From positions 1 through 64,000 of the IMG/VR virus record IMGVR_UViG_3300048928_000482: a stretch of 64,000 nucleotides of DNA, one strand, 5' to 3'. Below, in pieces: positions 30,251-36,369 of this stretch. The stretch is from a virus. The position numbers and the translations under genes are program-made. Numbering within the stretch: position 1 is the stretch's first letter; each line of letters starts with the position of its first letter. The notes beneath the pieces were generated by a model. That model saw nothing but the letters and a program-made list of their open reading frames with translations, was not told the DNA's origin and searched no databases.

Positions 30251-30520
30251 CACAGAACCCCCATCTGACGTCGTCAGGTGGGGGTTGTGCTTTTCCGGGA
30301 GCAGTGCGGTCACTTCGACGCCGAGCGCGTCCGCCGCCGCGATGAGGTCGGCGATGGTCCACGGCACCTGTCCGCGGAGTTTCTTCGACACGCCCGACTG
30401 GCCGATCCCGAGGGCGGCACCGAGTGCTCCCTGCTTGATGCGCTGGCGCCACATGATCTGGTGGACGCGCTCGCCAACCTCGGCGTCGACGCTGATCTCG
30501 GGTCCGATCGGCAGGCTCAT
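30212..30520 (-). CDS. XRE-family regulator whose 3' end reads into the tRNA
   Basis: A 102-residue protein: HTH from GERVHQIMWRQRIKQGALGA to IGQSGVSKKLRGQVPW, then the DALGVEVTALLPEK end typical of small XRE regulators. After about residue 77 the frame translates the terminator and tRNA antisense (ending PRLDSNQQPSD), so the tail is not family sequence. ATG at 30520 is preferred: a minus-strand promoter TTGACT (30552-30557), 18-nt spacer, TAGCCT (30528-30533) puts transcription start at or next to that ATG (leaderless). Divergent from the MerR-like gene. Confidence 0.75.
   Translation of the reverse strand: MSLPIGPEISVDAEVGERVHQIMWRQRIKQGALGAALGIGQSGVSKKLRGQVPWTIADLIAAADALGVEVTALLPEKHNPHLTTSDGGSVLPRLDSNQQPSD
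30256..30294 (+). terminator. Rho-independent terminator of the tRNA-Asn gene
   Basis: AACCCCCATCTGACG (30256-30270) pairs with 30272-30286 with a single G-T wobble and is followed by TTGTGCTTTT. It directly follows the tRNA fragment and is the natural terminator of the chromosomal tRNA gene, thus host sequence to the right of the attachment core. It also lies within the 3' part of the opposite-strand HTH gene. Confidence 0.85.
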
Positions 30521-30527
30521 GAGCATG

Positions 30528-30644
30528 AGGCTAGGGCTTGCCCATCGAGGTAGTCAACGACCAAAAGGGGCATATCGCCTCTGTGAGACTGGCAAGTCCT
30601 GACAAGACTTGACCGGGCAACTCGCCCCCTCTACGTTCGATGCA
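30528..30644. promoter_or_regulatory. Divergent leaderless promoters with a shared operator
   Basis: Plus strand: TTGACC (30609-30614), 17-nt spacer, TACGTT (30632-30637), ATG at 30644, so the transcript starts at the start codon. Minus strand: TTGACT, 18-nt spacer, TAGCCT, ATG at 30520. An inverted repeat CAAGTC (30593-30598) / GACTTG (30606-30611) overlaps the rightward -35 and is a good operator for the XRE regulator. Confidence 0.7.
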
Positions 30645-30874
30645 TGCCCACCAGGACTGAAGTGCACTCGGAGTACCGGCTGACGACTGGTCAGGCTGCA
30701 GGGCTCCTCGGCGTCAGCGTCCGAACCGTCCTACGTCTCGAGGAACGGGGAGACCTGTGCCCTCGCAGGCTTCCAAGCGGGCATCGGCGGTTCAGTGAGC
30801 ACGAGGTCACTTCTCTCATGACTCCCGGCTACTCCGTAGGCGAGCGTCCCAGCGACTTGGTAGACCCGCGATGA
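30644..30874 (+). CDS. MerR/excisionase-like HTH protein
   Basis: A 76-residue protein with a helix-turn-helix_17 type domain: YRLTTGQAAGLLGVSVRTVL, then RLEERGDLCPRRLPSGHRRF. It opens the rightward gene cluster and appears to be made from a leaderless mRNA. It could be the excisionase of the element or a transcriptional regulator of the downstream genes. It overlaps the next gene (ATGA). Confidence 0.75.
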   Translation: MPTRTEVHSEYRLTTGQAAGLLGVSVRTVLRLEERGDLCPRRLPSGHRRFSEHEVTSLMTPGYSVGERPSDLVDPR

Positions 30875-31056
30875 GCCCCCAGGCCGATACGCGCGCCACG
30901 GCGGTCTATGCGGGCACCTGCGAGTTCTGCGCCAGCGACGTCACGGTGACCGTGCGCCTCTCGCGTGCCTGCTCGGGACGTGAGGAGGGCTTCGACATGA
31001 GTTCGTGCCCGGGCTGCGGGGCGCTGTTCCCGGTCGAGCTGGTCCGGGTCTCGTGA
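30871..31056 (+). CDS. Small zinc-ribbon protein
   Basis: A 61-residue protein with two Cys pairs, CEFCASDVTV and CPGCGALFPV, the classic zinc-ribbon layout. It starts in an ATGA overlap with the MerR-like gene and ends in a GTGA overlap with the three-HTH gene, so the three are one translational unit. Probably a DNA-binding accessory; otherwise unknown. Confidence 0.65.
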   Translation: MSPQADTRATAVYAGTCEFCASDVTVTVRLSRACSGREEGFDMSSCPGCGALFPVELVRVS

Positions 31057-32135
31057 GCGCGATCGCTCCGTCCCGGACCGCTTCGGTGCCCACCCTGTCT
31101 GTGGACTCCGCTCGGGAGCTGACGGAGCAGATCCGCGCCTGCGTGGTGCGCACGATCGACGTGCTCGGGGAGATCGACGCGCTGGTGGTCCGGGCGTACG
31201 AGGGCCGGGCGTGGGTGGTCCTGGGTCACGACTCGTGGGAGGCGTACTGCGCTGCTGAGTTCTCGGACTCGCGGCTGTGGCAGAGCGTCGCTCAGCGGCA
31301 GGCAGCGACGCTGCGCCTGCGAGAGGCCGGGCTGTCGGAGCGAGCCGTCGCGGCAGTCCTGGGCGTCGGGAAGGGGACGGTCGGGCGCGACGTCGAGTCG
31401 GTATCGACTGCCCCGACCGGGGCAGTCGATACCGCTGTGGGGCTGGATGGTCGTGAGCGGCCGGCCCGTCGTCAGGACTCGGCGCAGGTGCGGCGGCGTT
31501 CGGCGACGGTCGTGGCGCTGCGGTCTCAGGGTTGCACGCAGGTGGAGATCGCCGCGCAGCTCGGGATCGCCCAGTCCACGGTGAGCACCTGCCTCGCGAT
31601 GGCCACCGCCCGGGGCGAGCTGGATCCGGTCGCGGTGCTGGGCGTGCCCGAGCCCCGGCCGCCCGTCGACGACACCTCGGTCGAGACGTCGACGGTGCCA
31701 GCGCCGTCGCGTGCTGGGGCGCTGATCGCAGAGGCGGCGGCGCGCGCTGCTGCTCTGTCGACGCACGTGCGTGCGCTGCGCGAGACGGTCGTCGACGCCG
31801 ACGAGTGGACGAGCGACGTGCTGCTCGCGGCGGATGTCGCCGACGTCGTGAGCACGCCTCTCGCCGAGGTGGCAGGCGAGCTCGAGTACGTCCTGGCGCA
31901 CCTCGACGAGTCGCCGTCGCGGCTCCATGTGCCGCCGTCGGCGCGCTCGCACGTCCTGCGTGCCCGGCGGGTGCGGCAGATCGCCCGGGCGCTCGCGTCG
32001 GGGCAGAGCACGCCCCAGGTCGCGGCGGGCCTGGGGATCGATGTCGACGTCGTGGTCCGTGTGGACAGCGAGGTCGCGGCGCTACCGGCTGACCGCCGCC
32101 CGGGCGCCGGCGGACATCAGGTCTCGGGCGGCTGA
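31053..32135 (+). CDS. Three-HTH DNA-binding protein (plasmid/ICE maintenance-like)
   Basis: A 360-residue protein with three helix-turn-helix segments: SERAVAAVLGVGKGTVGRDV, TQVEIAAQLGIAQSTVSTCL and STPQVAAGLGIDVDVVVRVD. The N-terminal part (HDSWEAYCAAEF ... SVAQRQAATLRLREAGLS) resembles regions of actinobacterial ParB-like or replication-associated proteins. The coding sequence contains a 14-bp palindrome (31401-31432) that may be its own binding site. The GTG start overlaps the zinc-ribbon stop. Expected role: partition, replication or regulation of the element. Confidence 0.65.
   Translation: MSAIAPSRTASVPTLSVDSARELTEQIRACVVRTIDVLGEIDALVVRAYEGRAWVVLGHDSWEAYCAAEFSDSRLWQSVAQRQAATLRLREAGLSERAVAAVLGVGKGTVGRDVESVSTAPTGAVDTAVGLDGRERPARRQDSAQVRRRSATVVALRSQGCTQVEIAAQLGIAQSTVSTCLAMATARGELDPVAVLGVPEPRPPVDDTSVETSTVPAPSRAGALIAEAAARAAALSTHVRALRETVVDADEWTSDVLLAADVADVVSTPLAEVAGELEYVLAHLDESPSRLHVPPSARSHVLRARRVRQIARALASGQSTPQVAAGLGIDVDVVVRVDSEVAALPADRRPGAGGHQVSGG
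31401..31432. repeat. Perfect 14-bp inverted repeat inside the three-HTH gene
   Basis: GTATCGACTGCCCC (31401-31414), spacer GACC, and its perfect complement (31419-31432). It lies between the first and second HTH segments, encoding a non-conserved linker (VSTAPTGAVDTAV). Such symmetry is far beyond chance and not required for coding; a protein-binding or maintenance site is the simplest reading. Confidence 0.7.
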
Positions 32136-32149
32136 GCCCGGACACGACG

Positions 32150-32181
32150 AAGGCCGGCTCCCTTGGCCCGGCGCCGGCCTT
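32150..32181 (+). terminator. Terminator-like hairpin after the three-HTH gene
   Basis: AAGGCCGGC (32150-32158) pairs with GCCGGCCTT (32173-32181) around a 14-nt loop, 15 nt past the stop codon. There is no run of T, but it separates the regulatory genes from the following membrane and transfer genes. Confidence 0.6.
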
Positions 32182-32217
32182 GTCGCTCTCGAAGAGAACC
32201 AACGAAGGGATCCTCAC

Positions 32218-32295
32218 ATGGACGCCGTGCTGGTGCCTAGACCGACGCCGGGTGGATTCGGTCCTGTCGAACTGCGATGCGGGGTCGGCCGATGA
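32218..32295 (+). CDS. Possible 25-residue leader peptide
   Basis: A short frame (MDAVLVPRPTPGGFGPVELR ending CGVGR) with GAAGGG upstream and a stop overlapping the next start (ATGA). It could be a coupling leader for the membrane protein gene. No similarity is recognised, and the evidence is mainly the overlap. Confidence 0.35.
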   Translation: MDAVLVPRPTPGGFGPVELRCGVGR

Positions 32296-32717
32296 CCGGG
32301 CCGGAGGTCGGCGTGCGCCGGCGCGACCGTCTGGTGCCCCGCCAGCTGCTGGTGCTGCTGTGGGCATGGGCTGCGGTGATCACGCTGGTCTGGGCCGCGG
32401 GGGCACTCGCGGGTGGGTTGCCGGCTCGGTTGGTGCCGTGGACGGTCACCGGCTCGGCGCTGATCGGGTTGTCCGCAGCACGCTCGGGTGCCCGTCGTCT
32501 GTGGTGGGCGGTTCTCCACGCCGGCGTTCATCTTCCGTTGCTCGCCGTCCAGGTCAGCGGTGGGTGGCTCGTGCTCGGGGCGTTCGCGGCGGTCGCCGCG
32601 ACGGTCGGCACGCACGTCGCGATGCGGCCTTCGGTCGGGGCGGCGTGGTTCGCGTGGACGGCGACAGCGCTGGTGCTGCTGGCGGCCGCGAGTCGGTTGT
32701 TCGGCGGTGCGTCGTGA
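32292..32717 (+). CDS. Four-helix membrane protein
   Basis: A 141-residue integral membrane protein with about four hydrophobic segments (VLLWAWAAVITLVWAAGALA, WTVTGSALIGLSAA, WLVLGAFAAVAATVG and AWTATALVLLAAASRL). It overlaps the WhiB-like gene by GTGA. Similar small membrane proteins occur near the start of actinobacterial conjugation clusters. The function is unknown. Confidence 0.65.
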   Translation: MTGPEVGVRRRDRLVPRQLLVLLWAWAAVITLVWAAGALAGGLPARLVPWTVTGSALIGLSAARSGARRLWWAVLHAGVHLPLLAVQVSGGWLVLGAFAAVAATVGTHVAMRPSVGAAWFAWTATALVLLAAASRLFGGAS

Positions 32718-33049
32718 CTCGGCGCACGGCGGGGAGACCGGTCGGCGACGCGGCGTGGATGGCGGACGCCTGGTGCGCGTCGCCGGAGGGAGTCGCGTCG
32801 GGGTTGTCGTGGCTCGACGAGGAGCCGTCTGCCGGTGCCCGGGCGAAGGTGGCGTGCCGTGAGCACTGTCCGGTCATCGGGCAGTGCCTGGTCTGGGCTC
32901 TGGGTGCGGAAGCGCGCATGGGGGTGGCGGGCCGCGGCGGGGTCTGGGGTGGTCTGGGCCCCACGGAGCGTGAGGACGCGTCGCGTGCGGCTCATCTGCA
33001 GCAGCGCCGGGACCGGGGTCGATCGAAGCGGATCGGGGGCGCAGCGTGA
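32714..33049 (+). CDS. WhiB-like regulator with CX3C spacing
   Basis: A 111-residue Wbl protein. Cysteines 21, 48, 52 and 58 are the probable [4Fe-4S] ligands, and GVWGG (76-80) is the family turn, followed by ERED and a basic tail. The central ligands read CREHCPVIGQC, i.e. C-X3-C-X5-C rather than the usual C-X2-C-X5-C. The GTG start overlaps the upstream stop. Probably regulates the element's transfer or maintenance genes. Confidence 0.82.
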   Translation: MTRRTAGRPVGDAAWMADAWCASPEGVASGLSWLDEEPSAGARAKVACREHCPVIGQCLVWALGAEARMGVAGRGGVWGGLGPTEREDASRAAHLQQRRDRGRSKRIGGAA

Positions 33050-33528
33050 TGGCGCCGGGTCGGGGTCGGTGGGCGCAGGTCGGCGGCTCGGCCTGGACGG
33101 TGGTCGTCCATCCGGACGCGGGGTGGTGGCCGCGGGCGGTCACCCGCATCGCGGCGACTGCCGTGTGCCGCCTCGTCGGGCTCGCGGGTGGGTCGCGGTG
33201 GCTGCCGCAAGCCGTCGTGAGACTCGCGGGTGGGCGTCTGGTGGAGCCGGTGCGGTTGTGCGACCCCGACGAGGACGACCTGGGGATGCCATCGCGCTTC
33301 TTCGTGCTCAGTGCGGATGCCGCTGACCGCACGGTTGAGCACGACCCGTCGACGGCGGGGCTGGTGCACGAGCTGCTGTGGCACGCGGGGCGGCCGGCGA
33401 CGAGCGCAACCGGCGACTGGGCGAGCGCCGCGCACGAGCGTGACGCGGACGAGGCAGATGTTCCCTGTCAGGCCTGGGTGCAGTTCGTGCTCCGTGTCTT
33501 GTCGCTGCGCGCCGGGCAGGTGCGATGA
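33049..33528 (+). CDS. Hypothetical protein of the element
   Basis: A 159-residue protein with an N-terminal domain containing WTVVVHPDAGWWPRAVTRIA and an acidic C-terminal part. The sequence GTGATG allows either GTG 33046 or ATG 33049. It is coupled to WhiB upstream and to the DUF2637 gene downstream (ATGA). No recognised domain. Confidence 0.5.
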   Translation: MAPGRGRWAQVGGSAWTVVVHPDAGWWPRAVTRIAATAVCRLVGLAGGSRWLPQAVVRLAGGRLVEPVRLCDPDEDDLGMPSRFFVLSADAADRTVEHDPSTAGLVHELLWHAGRPATSATGDWASAAHERDADEADVPCQAWVQFVLRVLSLRAGQVR

Positions 33529-34508
33529 GCTCGCCGGTAACGCATGGTGGTGGCGCCTTCGCCGCGGCGATGTGGCCGGGCCTGTGGCTCTCGGGTGTCT
33601 TGGCCGTCCTGGCGTTCGCGCTCTCGTTCTCCGCGCTGTCGGCCGTCGGTGTCGCCTCGGGGATCGACCCGCGGCTCGGTTGGGCGTTCCCGTTGATCAT
33701 CGACGGGTTCATCCTGCTCGCGACCTGGGCCGCGTGGCGGTTCCGTGCTCAGGGGTTGCGGGGCGCCTGGTACCCGTGGGCCGCGTTCGTGGTGTTCTCG
33801 GCGGTCTCGATGACGGGCAACGCATTGCACGCTCACCCGGTCGAGGTGAACGGTCTGCTGCTGGCCGGGTGGGCGGCGACGGCGTTCTCGACGGTGCCCT
33901 CCATCGCCCTGCTCGTGGCCTCGCACATGCTGCTGATGATCGCCACGGCTCGGGTCGCGCCGCGGAACTCAGGTGCGCACGCCGTCCATGGCGAGCGCGT
34001 CGTCGAGTCCGCTGGGGAACGCGACGGGGCGGCGTCGTCGGACCCGGTCCAGGTGTCCCCGATGACCGATCCCGCGCCTGCGGGTGTCCCACCGCGGCCC
34101 AGCGGTCGTCCGGTGCGGGCGAGTTCGTCAGTTCCGTCTGGTCAGGGTCGACCGACGGAGGGCGACCGGGTGCCGACACCGGCACGGAACGGTCACGAGG
34201 CACTCCGGGCGGGCGTCGAGGTGGCCGTTCGTCCTCGGGCTCTGACCCTCGTTCGGCAGTCCGCTGCTCTCGCGACGGCTCCGGACCTCGTGGTTCTCGA
34301 ACAGCCGCAGGTCCCCACTGCCTCGACAGTCTCGGCGGCGGGGTCGCCGGTCGCTGACTGGGTGGCCGCGCGCGTCGCGGATGGCCTGCCGGTGACGGGA
34401 CGAGAGCTCGTGTCGGCGGGGCTGGCGACCTCGGAGTCGACGGCGCGGCGGTGGCTGCGCGAGCTGCGCGCTGTCGACCCCGGAGTCTTCGTCGGGCAGC
34501 GCCGATGA
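33525..34508 (+). CDS. DUF2637 (Spd-like) membrane protein with HTH tail
   Basis: A 327-residue protein. The N-terminal 145 residues form a four-helix DUF2637 domain (LAFALSFSALSAVGVASGID, FPLIIDGFILLATWAAWRFR, WAAFVVFSAVSMTGNALHAH and a final VPSIALLVASHMLLMI). A long disordered linker leads to a C-terminal HTH-like segment (GRELVSAGLATSESTARRWL). DUF2637 proteins are typical of Streptomyces conjugative plasmids and AICEs and are linked to plasmid spread through mycelium. ATGA overlaps on both sides. Confidence 0.82.
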   Translation: MSSPVTHGGGAFAAAMWPGLWLSGVLAVLAFALSFSALSAVGVASGIDPRLGWAFPLIIDGFILLATWAAWRFRAQGLRGAWYPWAAFVVFSAVSMTGNALHAHPVEVNGLLLAGWAATAFSTVPSIALLVASHMLLMIATARVAPRNSGAHAVHGERVVESAGERDGAASSDPVQVSPMTDPAPAGVPPRPSGRPVRASSSVPSGQGRPTEGDRVPTPARNGHEALRAGVEVAVRPRALTLVRQSAALATAPDLVVLEQPQVPTASTVSAAGSPVADWVAARVADGLPVTGRELVSAGLATSESTARRWLRELRAVDPGVFVGQRR

Positions 34509-35215
34509 CCGGCAGGAGACCGCGTGCGGGCATGCGCGGGGCGTCGAGCGTGCGCCTCTGGGTAGTCGGCATGACCTGCGGTGTCGTCGTGCTCGCGGCG
34601 ATCTGGTGGGGATCAGCGGTCGTGAACGCGCCGCGCGTGGTGGTCGGCGACCCGATGACGTCAACGGTCGAGGTGGGCGAGTCGGCTCCGTTGAGGTGGA
34701 CGGCTCGCGGACCGGGCACATGCAGGGTCGAGGTGACGACCTCTCCCGCCGACGGGGACCTGTTCCTGGTGACCGGACGGGTCGAGTGCGTCGACGAGCG
34801 GTCCGCGGTGCGCCGGCTCCAGGACGCGGTCTCGGCGTGGGTGTTCGCCAGTGGCGGGCGGTTGCCCTGGGTCTACTGGCTCTGGGACGTGCGGGTCACC
34901 GGCGTTGGCGCACTGGCCTGGGCGCTGGTCGCCCGGAAGTGCTGCTCGGCGAATCGGGTGGTGGGCGCGGTCGGGGCGCTGTGCGCGATGGCGGCCGGGC
35001 TCTGGGTGTCGGTGGCGGCTGCCGGCGCCAGCGTGGTCGTCGGACCGGCTGGTTCTGTGCGGGAGAACGTCTTCGTCCTGGTCGGGGCAGGTGTGCGGTG
35101 CGCCGTCGCGATGTGGCTCGTGGCGCTGGCCGGGGTGTGGGTGGGGAGAAGGGTGCACGGGCGAGGTGCCGGTGCACCGCTGGACTCGAAGGGTGATCCC
35201 GGTGTTCCGGGCTGA
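34505..35215 (+). CDS. Multi-pass membrane protein
   Basis: A 236-residue protein with a first hydrophobic segment (LWVVGMTCGVVVLAAIWWGS), an extracytoplasmic loop with two cysteines (TCRVEV, VECVDE), and several later membrane segments (GVGALAWALVARKC, VVGAVGALCAMAAGLWVSV, VAMWLVALAGVWVG). The start overlaps the DUF2637 stop (ATGA). No family is recognised; an envelope component of the element is likely. Confidence 0.6.
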   Translation: MTGRRPRAGMRGASSVRLWVVGMTCGVVVLAAIWWGSAVVNAPRVVVGDPMTSTVEVGESAPLRWTARGPGTCRVEVTTSPADGDLFLVTGRVECVDERSAVRRLQDAVSAWVFASGGRLPWVYWLWDVRVTGVGALAWALVARKCCSANRVVGAVGALCAMAAGLWVSVAAAGASVVVGPAGSVRENVFVLVGAGVRCAVAMWLVALAGVWVGRRVHGRGAGAPLDSKGDPGVPG

Positions 35216-35275
35216 CGGGGGCCTGGGCGCCGACATCCGGTCGTGGCATTCGGCCTGCTCGTATGGAGTGTCTGG

Positions 35276-35308
35276 CGCCGAGGGCGGCCCTGCGGGGCCC
35301 CCTCGGCG
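35276..35308 (+). terminator. Intergenic hairpin before the sigma-like gene
   Basis: CGCCGAGGG (35276-35284) pairs with CCCTCGGCG (35300-35308); the inner GGCC/GGCC part can extend it. It lies in the 111-nt gap between two genes of the cluster and could act as a terminator or attenuator for the downstream gene. Confidence 0.5.
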
Positions 35309-35326
35309 TGCCAGGGCGAGGCCCTG

Positions 35327-36211
35327 GTGAGTGCCGAGCTGGAGCACGCTGCGCTCTGGGCGGGGCTGCACGGGGAACTGACGGTGTTCGCGCGGCGTGG
35401 TCTGGCGCGTGCGGTCGCGTCCTCGCCGACGGCTCGGGCTGGGGTCGGGGACCTGACGGGGGCGGCCGAGGACGTGGCGGCGGAGGTGCTCCTGCAGTTG
35501 TGGGAGCGCCGGGAGCGGTGGCACGGGCTGCGGGATCCGCGCGGGTGGGCGTTCGGCATGGCTCGGGTCCAGGTGGCCCGGCACGTGCGGGCGGCTCGGT
35601 CCCTCGCCGCGCTCGAGGTGCATCTGCCCGATGACGGGATCGAGCTTCTCGCCGATCGCTGTCCCGAAGTCGACGCAGCGGCCGATCGTGACATCGTCGA
35701 GTCGCACGCGCGGGCGTGGGCGCTGGCCAGGGTGCGAGCCGCGGTCGTCGACCGGCTCGGCGCGGATGCGTGGGACCAGGTGGTGATGGTGACCTGCGGG
35801 TCGGGGCCGTCCCGGGCTCGGGCCGCGAGGGCGGTGCTGGCCGAACAGGTCCGCCGCGTGGGGTCCGGTGCGGGCGTGGACGTCGCGAGCGTTGCTTGCA
35901 CGACCGGTCTCTCGATCGGGGTGTGGGCGACGGGCCAGGTCGCGGCGCGTCGAGGGCTGAACCCCGCCAGGGCGGTCGCCGACGGCGTGGCGACGTCGGT
36001 GGGACGGGCCCGGCGGGCGCTGGCCCGGTGGCGGGCCGAGCAGGCGGCCCTGGTCGATGACCGCACGGATGCCGACCTGCTCGTCGCCTCAGGAGTGGTG
36101 GACGACCTGCCGAATGACCGCCGGGCCGATGCGGCGCGGTCCCTGGTCGGCTGGCTGGCCTGGGCTCATCCGCACCTGGTGCGCGACGCACAGCTGACCA
36201 GGACGTCGTGA
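35327..36211 (+). CDS. Sigma-70 region 2-like protein
   Basis: A 294-residue protein. The segment AEDVAAEVLLQLWERRERWH then LRDPRGWAFGMARVQVARHV (about 46-90) follows the ECF sigma region 2 pattern for core polymerase and -10 binding. Region 4 is not obvious: a helix-rich C-terminal half contains SVGRARRALARWR. The end, VASGVVDDLPNDRRADAARS, recurs in the next large gene. The GTG start at 35327 follows a hairpin. It may be a diverged sigma factor controlling the element, or another DNA-binding protein. Confidence 0.6.
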   Translation: MSAELEHAALWAGLHGELTVFARRGLARAVASSPTARAGVGDLTGAAEDVAAEVLLQLWERRERWHGLRDPRGWAFGMARVQVARHVRAARSLAALEVHLPDDGIELLADRCPEVDAAADRDIVESHARAWALARVRAAVVDRLGADAWDQVVMVTCGSGPSRARAARAVLAEQVRRVGSGAGVDVASVACTTGLSIGVWATGQVAARRGLNPARAVADGVATSVGRARRALARWRAEQAALVDDRTDADLLVASGVVDDLPNDRRADAARSLVGWLAWAHPHLVRDAQLTRTS

Positions 36212-36369
36212 TGCGCCCCAGCACGCTGCGCGTGCTTCCAGGTCTCCGCGCCAGCGCCCGGCGCCTGAACGCCGGTTGCGGTGCCTCCTGGCTGCGCGGC
36301 GCCGGCGCACAGGCTGCTGCCCGTCCCGGTGGCCTGCGTGCGGCCCTTCGACTCCGACAGGCCGGGTGA
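36211..36369 (+). CDS. Possible small basic protein
   Basis: A 52-residue Arg/Ala/Gly-rich frame starting in a TGATG overlap and ending in GTGA overlap with the next gene. Composition is what any GC-rich frame would give, so the overlaps are the only real support. Confidence 0.3.
   Translation: MRPSTLRVLPGLRASARRLNAGCGASWLRGAGAQAAARPGGLRAALRLRQAG

Noticed and set aside
30028-30264. Minus-strand frame containing a LGWTRTSNRPINSRTKRY segment.
   Set aside because: This is antisense translation of the tRNA-Asn fragment, a well-known source of spurious proteins.
30829-32367. A minus-strand frame of 512 codons.
   Set aside because: Low-complexity Arg/Pro/Ala translation opposite the three-HTH and zinc-ribbon genes.
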